DNA of 34,910 nucleotides from Pseudomonadota bacterium (GCA_021848605.1 JAJZUM010000005.1:1-34910), one strand, 5' to 3'; positions 8,509 through 16,969 are shown, counted from the stretch's first letter. Notes: generated from the sequence alone by a model not told the origin. Numbers and translations are program-made.

Positions 8509-11196
8509 GCAGGACACCTGCAGAGGCACTCGCAAGGAAACAGCCTGACACATACACTCCGACACCCAGTCGGCAACTTGGGCACAACGCTCATCCGGCA
8601 CTTCAAGCACCAGTTCATCATGGACCTGCAAGACCATCTGAATGCGTTCATCGCCTTGTTCGCGAAGTCGCTCGGCAACCTGGAGCATGGCTTTTTTCAT
8701 AATGTCCGCTGCTGAACCCTGCATGGGCGCATTGATGGCTGCCCTCAAAACCGCAGCTTTTTGAACCGCAGGCATGGAAGATAACGAGGGCACATGCAAC
8801 CGCCGCCCCAACAGCGTTTCAACGTACCCCTGACGTTCGGCCAAGTGTCGCGTTTGTTCCATAAACTGCTGAATACCGGGATAACGCTCAAAGTAGCGTT
8901 TCATCCAGGCATCAGCCTCCTGTCGCGAGCAACCCAGCTGTTGAGCAAGACCAAAGGCAGACATGCCATAAATCAAACCAAAATTAATCGCCTTGGCGGC
9001 TCGACGCTGCGCATCATCAACTTCATCCAGACGAACCGCAAATATTTCCGCTGCCGTAGCCCGATGCACATCCAGCCCCAAACGAAACGCCTCAACCAGG
9101 GCAGGATCGCCACTGTAATGGGCCATAATCCGCAATTCGATCTGCGAATAATCTGCCGACAACAGCATCGACCCCTCAGGCGCAACGAAGGCCTCACGGA
9201 CACGACGCCCCTCCGGACTACGAATAGGAATATTTTGCAGGTTGGGCTCTGCCGAAGATAAACGCCCGGTAGATGTTCCCACCGGATTATACGTCGTATG
9301 AATACGACCTGATTCCGGGCGCACCAGAAGGGGTAGCTTGTCGGTATAAGTCGACTTGAGTTTGCTCAGACGACGATACTCCAGACAAAGAGCCGGAACA
9401 GGATGTTGGCTTGACAGAACCTCAAGCACTGCCTCAGCAGTTGATCGCTGACCGGTAGCCGTCTTTTTGGAGACATTCAAACCCAATCGATCATAAAGTA
9501 CATCAGCCAGTTGCCGGGGCGAATCAATATTGAAAACCGTTCCCGCCTGCTCATGAATATCCAGGCGCAGCTGATCGATCCGTACACCTAGCCCAGCGCT
9601 TTGGGCTTGCAACACTTTGACATCGACACAAACCCCATGCAACTCCATGGCAAGAAGAACATCACTAAAAGGCTGGTCAACGTGATTCAGCAACTCCAGG
9701 AGGTTTGACTGTTGAGCCAGCTCCTCTTCCAGTTCCCGGTAAAGTCGCAAGAGTACTTCTACTTTTCGAGCACAAACCGATCGATCAGGCGTTTCAAAAA
9801 GATCCTTTTGCACCTGGGAGGCTTCAATCTCCAACCCCCAACGATTCTTGGCCTGAACCTTAAGATCGAGCGGCTGTCGTACATCCAGCAGGAACAAGGC
9901 CAGATGAACATCGCGAACCACACCGTTCAGATGCACCTGCATTAATGCCAGACGATGCCCGAGCTCCTTGGCATCCCAAACAATTTTGCTGCTATCCCGG
10001 GACTGAATCCAGTCTTTCAACTGCGGCCAACCCGGAATCAGCTGCACATCACCCAACCATAGAGCAATACGCTTTTCTGTGTTTTCCTGCATGCTGGAAT
10101 CAAAAAAATACCACACCTCCTGATCTTGACCTATCGTCTGGACTCCAAAGACACGGGCATGATTGCTTGTTTCAAGCCCCAGTTCATCCACATGACGCAG
10201 TTCAAAAAAATCAAGCGTTGCCGGGACTTGATGATTCTCTTCTTGATCAAGCTCTTTCTGGCGTGGTTGGCTTACCGCTACAACAGTATCCCTGTCCGTA
10301 GTCAATGCTGAAGCCGACCGAAGCAGGCGACTACGCTCTGCCCGAAACTCAAGACGATGATAAATCTCATCAAGACGAGGCAGGTTTCGCGGCCCTCGCA
10401 CAAGGCTCTGCCATGGTCGAACCGGAACATTGGCACGAACCGTGGTGAGCTCATGCATCAGTGGTAATTGAGGTAAAGCCTGCTTTAATGCCAGGCCAGT
10501 TTTTCCGGACATCGTTGGAATTTGCCGCAAAAGATCTTCCCAGGACAACGAACCTTGCACAAGTTTCTGAGCCGTCTTGGCACCCACACCCGGCACACCA
10601 GGAATATGATCAACCGAATCACCCAGCAATGCCAAATAGTCCGCGATGCGGTGTGGCGGAACACCAAATTTATCCTGAACCGCCTGTTCATCCAGGATTA
10701 TTTCTTGGGAAGGGTGATAAATTCGGATAAACGGTTGCACCAGCTGCGTCAAGTCTTTGTCGCTTGAAGCGACTAAAACATGACACCTCTCTCCTGAAGC
10801 CTGTAATGCCAAAGTGGCTAAGACATCATCCGCCTCAACACCGAACTCGCGAATCACCGGATAGCCCTCGGCTTCGAGTAATTCAAAAAGCAACTCGACC
10901 TGCGGGCGCAAATCCTCAGGCATGGGTGGACGATTTGCCTTATATTGCGGGAAAAGCTCATGCCGAAAGTTATTGCCCGGGGCATCGAAAACGATCACCA
11001 ACCGTTCAGGACGCGTTTTGTCGATCAGACGATTGAGCATATTGATAAAACCACGAATGGCGCCGGTTGGCACGCCATCCGAGGTACTCAATGGCGGCAT
11101 CGCATGGTACGCCCGGTAAAGAAAACTGAAGCCATCAACCAGGAGCAAACCTGCACCTGTCAGGCCATCGGCAGTTTCGGAGAAACCTACAGCCAT
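8476..11196 (-). CDS. polA: DNA polymerase I with apparently inactive proofreading domain
   Basis: Repair and Okazaki-fragment polymerase, 906 residues from the chosen start. The 5' nuclease domain is complete (from 'LLLVDGFSFLYRAYHAMP', with 'EADDVLATLA', 'SSDKDLTQL' and 'GVPGVGAKTA'). The polymerase domain has motif A 'SADYSQIELRI' (about 680-690), motif B 'RRAAKAINFGLIYG' and motif C 'QVHDEL' (about 857-862). The middle domain lacks the proofreading residues of E. coli Pol I: no DTET motif, 'WDAKELGHRL' where NLKYD is expected, and 'SVCARKVEVLLRLY' where the last Asp is expected. I chose ATG 11196, with GGGG six bases upstream and the family-like N-terminus; ATG 11208 and a TTG at 11256 are alternatives. 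Confidence 0.95.
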   Translation of the reverse strand: MAVGFSETADGLTGAGLLLVDGFSFLYRAYHAMPPLSTSDGVPTGAIRGFINMLNRLIDKTRPERLVIVFDAPGNNFRHELFPQYKANRPPMPEDLRPQVELLFELLEAEGYPVIREFGVEADDVLATLALQASGERCHVLVASSDKDLTQLVQPFIRIYHPSQEIILDEQAVQDKFGVPPHRIADYLALLGDSVDHIPGVPGVGAKTAQKLVQGSLSWEDLLRQIPTMSGKTGLALKQALPQLPLMHELTTVRANVPVRPWQSLVRGPRNLPRLDEIYHRLEFRAERSRLLRSASALTTDRDTVVAVSQPRQKELDQEENHQVPATLDFFELRHVDELGLETSNHARVFGVQTIGQDQEVWYFFDSSMQENTEKRIALWLGDVQLIPGWPQLKDWIQSRDSSKIVWDAKELGHRLALMQVHLNGVVRDVHLALFLLDVRQPLDLKVQAKNRWGLEIEASQVQKDLFETPDRSVCARKVEVLLRLYRELEEELAQQSNLLELLNHVDQPFSDVLLAMELHGVCVDVKVLQAQSAGLGVRIDQLRLDIHEQAGTVFNIDSPRQLADVLYDRLGLNVSKKTATGQRSTAEAVLEVLSSQHPVPALCLEYRRLSKLKSTYTDKLPLLVRPESGRIHTTYNPVGTSTGRLSSAEPNLQNIPIRSPEGRRVREAFVAPEGSMLLSADYSQIELRIMAHYSGDPALVEAFRLGLDVHRATAAEIFAVRLDEVDDAQRRAAKAINFGLIYGMSAFGLAQQLGCSRQEADAWMKRYFERYPGIQQFMEQTRHLAERQGYVETLLGRRLHVPSLSSMPAVQKAAVLRAAINAPMQGSAADIMKKAMLQVAERLREQGDERIQMVLQVHDELVLEVPDERCAQVADWVSECMCQAVSLRVPLQVSCSWGRHWGAAH

Positions 11197-11402
11197 ACTC
11201 AACCCCATCCCATCATGTTCGCCGGCTATTCTGCGGTGAAACCCCAACTGAGGCAATCACAATCAACAGGTCGATTTTTTGACGAATTTTTAAGAACTAA
11301 AATCACAAATTTTCGCCTCAAAAAGAACAAAAAGTTTTATGAAATTTTCCCGGGGCTGGTTATGATCAACAAAGGTATGTCTACGCTGAAGCGGGGTGTC
11401 CG
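11197..11402. other. AT-rich divergent intergenic region
   Basis: About 200 bases between polA (-) and the unknown gene (+). The stretch 11270-11350 is markedly A/T-rich with several A and T runs and should hold promoters for both directions. I see no confident -35/-10 pair: TATGAT at 11361-11366 is a fair -10 for the + strand but lacks a good -35. Confidence 0.5.
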
Positions 11403-12050
11403 ATGCAGGCACATACAGCTCGATCGTTAATTGAACTGGCCCTGAACCATGAACGGAAGACTCGCTCTTTTGCTCGGATCCTTGCCATCCGACTGGCTGA
11501 ATTGTACCCTGATCAACACATTCACCTTACGCGCACGAGCCAATTTCTTCATTTTGTCTTTCAGTACATTCGCCATACAGCCGATGTTCTTGAAAGCATG
11601 AACCATGCGGCCGAATGCTCGGGGCTCAATGATCAGGCCCAACCTTTGACCCGAATGTTTGACGATCTGTTCTTGCTCGGTAGTGGTTCCTCTGAGGACA
11701 AACGTAGTATTGAGGAAATCCTGGATGAGTCCTACGTGATTCATCGCTTGATCGAGGTCATTAACCAGATGTGCCTGAACCAGGGATATCAGCCCTTGCT
11801 GGCTCTTGAAATGAGCACCCCCAATCTGATCATTCGCACACTGATTGGCCCACCCTACGTGGAGGAACTTGAAGAGATTGCTCATGATGCCGCCACGGCC
11901 CTCATGCATCAAACAAAAAGTCTGAGGCAACGACATGAATGGCAGGATGCATGGCAACAAAACTCCAGACATCTTGGTGATGACCCTGATGTTGGTCAGC
12001 CCTTCTTCGCAGCGAAACAAGCCGCGATTGATTGGGGCAACCTGCAGTGA
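11403..12050 (+). CDS. Unrecognised helical protein coupled to a diguanylate cyclase
   Basis: A 215-residue soluble protein with no signal peptide, membrane segment or motif that I recognise. Predicted composition is almost entirely helical, rich in Leu, Glu, His and Ile, with amphipathic stretches such as 'RSLIELALNHERKTRSFARILAIRLAELY' (broken here to its pattern) and 'HRLIEVINQM'. A GGGG ribosome-binding site (11393-11396) precedes the ATG by six bases. Its TGA stop lies two bases before the ATG of the following GGDEF gene, and a GTG overlaps it as GTGA, so the two are probably translationally coupled. A regulatory or binding partner of the cyclase is the natural guess, but there is no direct evidence for a function. 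Confidence 0.75.
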   Translation: MQAHTARSLIELALNHERKTRSFARILAIRLAELYPDQHIHLTRTSQFLHFVFQYIRHTADVLESMNHAAECSGLNDQAQPLTRMFDDLFLLGSGSSEDKRSIEEILDESYVIHRLIEVINQMCLNQGYQPLLALEMSTPNLIIRTLIGPPYVEELEEIAHDAATALMHQTKSLRQRHEWQDAWQQNSRHLGDDPDVGQPFFAAKQAAIDWGNLQ

Positions 12051-12052
12051 AC

Positions 12053-14269
12053 ATGGCGTCAGCTGAATCAGTTTTGCAATCCACTGAGCCGCACACAGCA
12101 GTCTGTTGCCTGCTGGCACAGACGCTCAGCGATCCGGTGTGGTTTCTTGATATGTCCGGCAATGTCTTGTGGTGTAACCCAGCTGCTGAACGTTTCAGCC
12201 TGCCCAAACCGGGCCCTGCACCACACAGCCTGACGCCGTTCGGGCATTCATCGCAGGACACAATAGCACTTGTTGGTCTTGACGGCACGTTACACTTTGC
12301 CCATATGCATCAGGCCCTTGGCAGCTACCAAGGTCAAAAAGTACGTCTACTGCGCGCCATTGCCCAGGATACGACCCATCACCCATCGGAAATCATCAAC
12401 CGACATCTGATTCAGACCCTTAAGGACCGACAACAACTGGTTGATGCGATGCAACGCGCCAATGAACAGCTAGAGGCCATCATTGAAGTCCAGAGTCACC
12501 TGGCTCAGCTTTCACTCGATATGCATTCCTATGCCCAACATGTGGTTGATCGTCTATGCACCCTGATTCATGTCCAAAGTGCCAGTGTCTTTTTGCTTGA
12601 AGAAATGCGGCTTGATCGCCTTGCCCATCAAGGCCCCCCCCATCTACCCAAGGTACTGCCTCTGTCCGAAGCCCCCAAAATGGCTCTGGATGGGTTGAAT
12701 AATGACCAGATTATTCTTATTGATCAGCCTGCCATGCGCGACGTTTTCCACTGGTTTGGACTGAAACAGGATCAACGTCTGGTCTTGGCCCCGCTGCATC
12801 ACTCCCGATCCTGTGTTGGACTGATCGTGCTGACCATAGCCCATGACGGCCTTTTTACTGAACGTGACCGACAAACCCTACAGTTGCTCACCCGCATGCT
12901 GAGTTCAGCACTGGTGCACCAACGCGACTATGCCCTCAACCACCGACTTCTTCAGGAACGCACCCGGCACGTCCAAGATCTTCAGGAGGAGATCAACCGG
13001 CGTGAAGCCAGCGAACAGGCACTCGGGAAAGCCCACGAGCGTACCCACGCCATTCTGGAAACCTCCCATGAAGGATTTCTAAGCTTTGATCGTCATCTCT
13101 GTATCACTGATCTCAATGCAGAAGCAGCTCATCTACTCGGTGCACCGCCCGAAACGCTCAAAGGCCGCTCCATGGCCGACCACCTGCTGCAGGAGCCCTT
13201 TCTTAGCCGTCTACGCTTGGGCATGAGTCAGTACCGACGACACGGACGATGGCCATGGCTCAAGCGTCGGATGGAAGTACGCCTTGAAACCTACCAGAAC
13301 ACATCGGTTATTGTTGAGGTCAGCTTTAGTGCCACCGGAGACCTGGAAGAACCTGAATTCCATGCTTTTCTGCATGACATTTCGCACCGCAAACGCAGCG
13401 AACTGGCTCTTTTGCAACAACAGCGCATGTTGCGTGCCATCAGCGACCATTTACCAGCGTCCGTCTTATTTGTTGACCTGAGCGGATATTGCCATTACGC
13501 CAATCATCACGCCCGTCAAGTCATTGATGCAGACATTTCCCCAGCGCAAGTAATCTCCTTGGAGCATTTGTTTGTTGATTCGACTCCATCGACACAGGAT
13601 TTTATTGCTCAGGCCCGCAATGAAGGATTCAGCAGAGCTGAAGCGAGCGTTCCCACTGTTCTGGGCCTACGCCGTTGCGAGATCCGCTGCATGTTCCAAA
13701 CCGGTGTCGATGAAACGCCCGAAGGAATCCACCTGGTGATTTGGGATATTGAAGACCGCTGGCAGGAAGCCCTGCGTTTGCGTGATGCCGCACAGCGAGA
13801 CCCCTTGACGGGCACGCTCAATCGGAGTGGATTCATGCAGGAAGCACAGATTCAGCTTCAGAATGCATCCGCAAGCACGCATGCGCTACTTTATCTTGAT
13901 ATGGACACCTTCAAACCGATCAATGACCTTTACGGCCATGCAACCGGCGATGAAGTCCTGCAGGTTTTTGCAGCCCGCCTGCGTGCATGTATTCGTGAAG
14001 GCGACCTGATTGGTCGTATTGGCGGAGACGAATTCCTGATCCTGCTGCGCAATGTTGACCGCATTGAGGTTGCCGAGCGCATTGCCCGCGACATACTACA
14101 GGCAACTCGACAGGTGTGGCGAATCCAGGGTGTAAACCTGCATGCAACGACGAGCATCGGATTGGCACTGCACCGAGCCGGCGAAACCGCCGCCGAGGTG
14201 GTCGCCCGAGCCGATCGGGCACTGTATGACGCCAAGGCTGCAGGCCGGGATACCTTTCGGCTGGCCTGA
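12053..14269 (+). CDS. PAS/GAF sensor diguanylate cyclase
   Basis: Makes cyclic di-GMP from two GTP in response to an unknown signal. The 738-residue protein has no membrane segments. Domains in order: PAS (about 15-105, 'DPVWFLDMSGNVLWCNPAAERF'-type pattern), coiled coil, GAF (about 145-285), coiled coil, PAS (about 315-440), PAS (about 450-570) and GGDEF (about 580-738). The signature is an exact GGDEF at 657-661 and an inhibitory-site RxxD (Arg648-Asp651) is kept, so it should be active and product-inhibited. No EAL domain. Start choice: ATG 12053; a GTG at 12047 overlapping the preceding stop has a better-placed GGGG (nine bases) and would add two residues. Confidence 0.9.
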   Translation: MASAESVLQSTEPHTAVCCLLAQTLSDPVWFLDMSGNVLWCNPAAERFSLPKPGPAPHSLTPFGHSSQDTIALVGLDGTLHFAHMHQALGSYQGQKVRLLRAIAQDTTHHPSEIINRHLIQTLKDRQQLVDAMQRANEQLEAIIEVQSHLAQLSLDMHSYAQHVVDRLCTLIHVQSASVFLLEEMRLDRLAHQGPPHLPKVLPLSEAPKMALDGLNNDQIILIDQPAMRDVFHWFGLKQDQRLVLAPLHHSRSCVGLIVLTIAHDGLFTERDRQTLQLLTRMLSSALVHQRDYALNHRLLQERTRHVQDLQEEINRREASEQALGKAHERTHAILETSHEGFLSFDRHLCITDLNAEAAHLLGAPPETLKGRSMADHLLQEPFLSRLRLGMSQYRRHGRWPWLKRRMEVRLETYQNTSVIVEVSFSATGDLEEPEFHAFLHDISHRKRSELALLQQQRMLRAISDHLPASVLFVDLSGYCHYANHHARQVIDADISPAQVISLEHLFVDSTPSTQDFIAQARNEGFSRAEASVPTVLGLRRCEIRCMFQTGVDETPEGIHLVIWDIEDRWQEALRLRDAAQRDPLTGTLNRSGFMQEAQIQLQNASASTHALLYLDMDTFKPINDLYGHATGDEVLQVFAARLRACIREGDLIGRIGGDEFLILLRNVDRIEVAERIARDILQATRQVWRIQGVNLHATTSIGLALHRAGETAAEVVARADRALYDAKAAGRDTFRLA

Positions 14270-14319
14270 GCGAACAGCACCACATACTCCCCGTTCCAAA
14301 GGCCGGAGATTCCTGCAGC

Positions 14320-14350
14320 ACTCAGGCGTGGTATTGAGCCACCCCTGAGT
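14320..14350 (+). terminator. Strong hairpin after the diguanylate cyclase gene
   Basis: Stem ACTCAGGCGTGG (14320-14331) pairs with 14339-14350 over 12 positions with one mismatch, around a 7-base loop. It lies 50 bases past the stop codon. No T-run follows, so it may act with Rho or be a processing or stability element instead of a classic terminator. Confidence 0.4.
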
Positions 14351-14440
14351 CGCTCCGGCGCCCCCCTCTACTGGCGACATAACACTTCTGAACAGGCCCT
14401 GTCAGTAGTCATGTGCACGAAACGCCGCGAACGGCCGGAA

Positions 14441-14469
14441 TTGCTCGTGAGTCCCATGTACGATACAAT
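14441..14469 (+). promoter_or_regulatory. Predicted promoter of the toxin-antitoxin module
   Basis: TTGCTC (14441-14446) and TACAAT (14464-14469) are separated by 17 bases and lie about 60 bases before the antitoxin start. The -10 matches consensus at five of six positions. Such promoters are usually repressed by the antitoxin and its complex. Confidence 0.5.
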
Positions 14470-14531
14470 CTTGTTTTGTGGTTGCATTGCGACTACCATA
14501 TGAGTGTATGAACCGTTCCCGGAGAGCTGCC

Positions 14532-14798
14532 ATGCGCACCGCCGACACCTATGTCCGCGCCCGCATCGACACCCAAACAAAAGAACGCGCCGCTGATGCG
14601 CTTGAAGCGATGGGCCTGTCGATATCTGACGCCATTCGCCTGCTGATGCTGCGCATCGCCGACGAACACCGCCTGCCCTTCGATGTGAAGGTGCCTAACG
14701 CCACGACCAAGAAGGCCATTGCCGAACTGGAAGCGGGCAAGGGCAAGAAGTTTGCCAGCGTGGACGAGCTGATGGCAGACTTGGATGCGGATGATTGA
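14532..14798 (+). CDS. RelB/DinJ-family antitoxin
   Basis: An 88-residue antitoxin expected to bind DNA through an N-terminal ribbon-helix-helix and to block its toxin through a C-terminal tail. The start at 14532 is fixed by GGAGAG six bases upstream (14520-14525) and by the family-like beginning MRTADTYVRARID. The ribbon-helix-helix is followed by 'LSISDAIRLLMLRIADEHRLPF', a DinJ hallmark, and an acidic C-terminus. An earlier in-frame ATG (14478) would add 18 residues upstream of the good ribosome-binding site. The gene overlaps the toxin gene by 14 bases. Its GC-rich codon use differs somewhat from neighbouring genes, consistent with acquisition. Confidence 0.88.
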   Translation: MRTADTYVRARIDTQTKERAADALEAMGLSISDAIRLLMLRIADEHRLPFDVKVPNATTKKAIAELEAGKGKKFASVDELMADLDADD

Positions 14799-15066
14799 TC
14801 GCTCCTCTGCCTTCAAACGCGACTACAAGCGCGAGATCAAGGGCAGATACCGTGCCACGATTGATGACGACCTCAAGCAGGTTCTGGTCGCACTGGCGAC
14901 CGACCAGCCCCTCGATGCGCGCTGCCGCGACCACGACCTTTCCGGTGATTGGGCGGGCTACCGCGAGTGCCATGTCAAGGCCGACCTGCTGCTGATCTAC
15001 CGCAAGTCGGATTCCAACACCCTCCGACTAGCTCGGCTTGGCTCGCACAGCGAGCTTTTCGGCTGA
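14785..15066 (+). CDS. yafQ: YafQ-family mRNA interferase toxin
   Basis: A 93-residue RelE-superfamily endoribonuclease that cleaves mRNA at the ribosome. The residues known to matter in E. coli YafQ all have counterparts at nearly the same positions: His50, His63, Asp67, His88 and Phe92, ending in 'LGSHSELFG'. The toxin should therefore be active. It overlaps the antitoxin gene by 14 bases, which couples translation. An alternative ATG two codons later (14791) cannot be excluded; the longer form matches the usual MRxIxRS beginning. Confidence 0.9.
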   Translation: MRMIDRSSAFKRDYKREIKGRYRATIDDDLKQVLVALATDQPLDARCRDHDLSGDWAGYRECHVKADLLLIYRKSDSNTLRLARLGSHSELFG

Positions 15067-15164
15067 TCCGGTGCGCGTAACCGGTCAGAATAGGGCGTTC
15101 TGTTTTCTGCATTAGGTACCCGGTAATTATCTGAAATTCTTCAATGAAATTCTGAGATGATGAG

Positions 15165-15439
15165 ATGAGCCTATATCGTCGCTATTCAGAGGCATTCTGG
15201 CTGGATTTACAGCAGCAATATGAGCAGAGTGGGCAAACGTTTCAAGCTTTCTGTGCTCAGGTTGGGGTTAGTCCATCAGGATTTCGCGGCTGGAAAAAAG
15301 GTACGCTGACTGTTCCATGCAAGCTGCTTCCTTTGTTCCCATTTCCCTGAATGCCATAGAACTTGTATCTCAGGGCTGGTCTTTTGAACTTCGAGTGGCG
15401 CTGCCCGGTCTTTGGTTGCAATGGAAAAAATCGGCATGA
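15165..15439 (+). pseudogene. IS66 TnpA-like gene with a -1 shift at an A6 run
   Basis: The first frame encodes a helix-turn-helix beginning ('YSEAFWLDL', 'FCAQVGVSPSGFRGWKK') and then stops at 15350 after unrelated sequence. In the -1 frame the reading continues as 'AASFVPISLNAIEL' and 'WSFELRVALPGLWLQW', typical of the C-terminal part of these proteins, and stops at 15437-15439. The frames join exactly at A6G (15294-15300). This is either a homopolymer indel or a programmed -1 frameshift; with the rest of the element missing, decay is more likely. Confidence 0.7.
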
Positions 15440-15597
15440 TGCCCACCATACGTCGGAACCTGCTGTACAGCAAACCTCCTGTGGATATGCGTCTTTCCTA
15501 TGATGAGCTGAGACCCAAGGACGACTACTTCGTCTGCGCTATCCTTCTCTTCTCTTCCCTTCTCTTCCCTTCTCTTCCCTGCATAGCCCCGCCCTGA
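15436..15597 (+). pseudogene. Truncated IS66 TnpB-like gene
   Basis: Begins with ATG overlapping the TnpA-like stop (ATGATG with TGA inside). The first 27 residues ('MMPTIRRNLLYSKPPVDMR') carry the P-VDMR hallmark of IS66 TnpB. After about residue 28 the similarity is lost, the frame enters the C/T-rich repeat and stops at 15597, against about 110 residues for a full protein. Confidence 0.65.
15551..15580. repeat. Decanucleotide tandem repeat
   Basis: Three perfect copies of TCTCTTCCCT, flanked by further C/T-rich sequence (15543-15550). It lies at the broken end of the IS66 remnant. One strand is pure pyrimidine over about 37 bases. Confidence 0.9.
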
Positions 15598-15632
15598 ACG
15601 GAGGAGCTTGTTACGCACTCGGTCATGTTGTA

Positions 15633-15827
15633 TCAGGAAGCGGAAGGGCGAAGCGCAATGACAACCGGCTTGGCCTCATCATCCTCCAGCAAGGGTTCCT
15701 CGCGTCGCGTCGCGCAGGATACACATTCCCACCAAATTTGGGTATCCTCCTGACAGCGCCTCACGGTGTCCATACGTCCACAGACAGGGCAGACCGCACC
15801 GGCAATAAATCGTCTCAAGATGGTCAT
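15633..15827 (-). CDS. YheV-like zinc-ribbon protein (TIGR02443/DUF2387)
   Basis: A 64-residue protein whose beginning 'RRFIAGAVCPVCG' and following 'WWECVSCATRREEP' match the YheV family of small putative metal-binding proteins. Cys13-x2-Cys16 and Cys35-x2-Cys38 form a zinc ribbon. The C-terminus 'PVVIALRP' corresponds to the family's conserved end. Function unknown. AAGG about eight bases upstream supports the ATG. It is divergent from earP with only 29 bases between the starts, so each promoter must overlap the other gene. Confidence 0.85.
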   Translation of the reverse strand: MTILRRFIAGAVCPVCGRMDTVRRCQEDTQIWWECVSCATRREEPLLEDDEAKPVVIALRPSAS

Positions 15828-15856
15828 AAAAAACCTTGTAGGAACAAATCATCCAG

Positions 15857-16969
15857 ATGCAACATGACTCTATGCACTTCATTCTATTTTGTCGAGTCAT
15901 TGATCGTTTTGGTGATGCCGCTATTGCATGGCGCCTCGCAAGGCAGCTTGTGGCAGCCGGTCAGTGCTGTACACTGCTGATTGATCACCTGCCCACACTG
16001 AAGCAACTCTGCCCCGAACTTGATATGCTGCACCTCGATTTGGATGGAATCCGGGTGATAGTCTGGTCGAAGGATGTACGGCCATCTGACCTGCCAGTGG
16101 CCGATGTCTGGATTGAGTGTTTCGGTTGCGGTTGGGGGGGCCTTGATCATTCACACTACACGGATCCGCAACGACCTTTGCGCTACAATCTGGAATACCT
16201 AGGCACAGAATCCTGGGTGGAGCAATGCCATGGACTAGACTCACCAGACCCACGCACCGGCCTGAAAACTACGTTCTGGATTCCTGGGTTTAGCAGGTAT
16301 TCTGGCGGATTGCTAAGAGAACAGGGACAGGACGAAGACGACGCCCCATCAGATCTATTAAGCCGCCTGTTAGGGATGCCAGTCCACGCCTCAGCTTGCA
16401 GTGTTTCACTCTTTTGTTATCAGCACGCTCCGTTGCAAGGACTGGCTGATGCACTCGTGGAGCAGAGCGAGCACCAGGAGACCCATCTGTTGATTTTTCC
16501 GGGAGAACCCAGCAAGGCATGGTCGCAGATCTCCCTATCCATGACATCACCACTGCATATCCATTGGCTTCCCTGGCTCTCGCACACAGACTATGACCGC
16601 CTGTTGCGTTGCTGTTCCCTGAATATTGTTCGGGGTGAAGATTCTTTCGTACGCGCCCACTGGGCCGGAAGGCCCCTACTCTGGCATGCTTATCCCCAGG
16701 ATGATGTCGCTCATCTTGACAAGGTTCGCGGCTGGCTGGAACAGCGCCCAGTCAGCCAACCCTTTTACGCCTGGCACCTGGACTTTAATCAGGGCTCAGG
16801 CCATCCTGACCAAGCTCGTGCCGCACTGGATGTGCTCCCTGAAGAACAGGCCTGTATCCTTGAGTTTCGCAGGACGCTACGCGGCTTGCCCAGTCTTGTA
16901 GAACAAATGCTCGAACATATCCAGCATCAGCGTTCTTCCGGACAATCCAATGCTATGCTTAATGCATGA
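15857..16969 (+). CDS. earP: EF-P arginine rhamnosyltransferase EarP
   Basis: EarP transfers rhamnose from dTDP-rhamnose to Arg32 of elongation factor P, which lets EF-P relieve ribosome stalling at polyproline. The 370-residue protein has the GT-B layout of the family: N-terminal 'DRFGDAAIAWRLARQL' containing the two catalytic-region aspartates (Asp16, Asp20; DNFGD in most members, here DRFGD), 'ADVWIECFGC', 'YLGTESWV', and the nucleotide-sugar site 'NIVRGEDSFVRAHWAGRPLLWHAYPQDD' pattern with the conserved Arg-Gly-Glu-Asp. The efp gene, usually adjacent, is absent; instead the stop overlaps a histidine kinase start (ATGA). The best ribosome-binding site is distant (AGGA 13 bases upstream). 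Confidence 0.92.
   Translation: MQHDSMHFILFCRVIDRFGDAAIAWRLARQLVAAGQCCTLLIDHLPTLKQLCPELDMLHLDLDGIRVIVWSKDVRPSDLPVADVWIECFGCGWGGLDHSHYTDPQRPLRYNLEYLGTESWVEQCHGLDSPDPRTGLKTTFWIPGFSRYSGGLLREQGQDEDDAPSDLLSRLLGMPVHASACSVSLFCYQHAPLQGLADALVEQSEHQETHLLIFPGEPSKAWSQISLSMTSPLHIHWLPWLSHTDYDRLLRCCSLNIVRGEDSFVRAHWAGRPLLWHAYPQDDVAHLDKVRGWLEQRPVSQPFYAWHLDFNQGSGHPDQARAALDVLPEEQACILEFRRTLRGLPSLVEQMLEHIQHQRSSGQSNAMLNA

Larger units (their letters stand above)
15165..15597 (+). mobile_element. Remnant of an IS66-family insertion sequence
   Basis: Contains a frameshifted accessory gene (TnpA type) followed by the first part of a TnpB-type gene with the ATGA overlap typical of IS66 elements. There is no TnpC transposase, so the element cannot move by itself. 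TnpB similarity stops near 15518, shortly before a decanucleotide repeat. Terminal inverted repeats and target duplication are not recognisable with confidence, though the left end may lie within 15070-15164. Confidence 0.7.

Noticed and set aside
11361-11366. TATGAT as -10 for the unknown gene at 11403
   Set aside because: No -35 better than three of six matches at 16-18 bases; not called as a promoter.
15071-15620. GTAAC-type ends as IS66 terminal inverted repeats
   Set aside because: Only about five bases agree between 15077 and the reverse complement near 15615; chance is likely.
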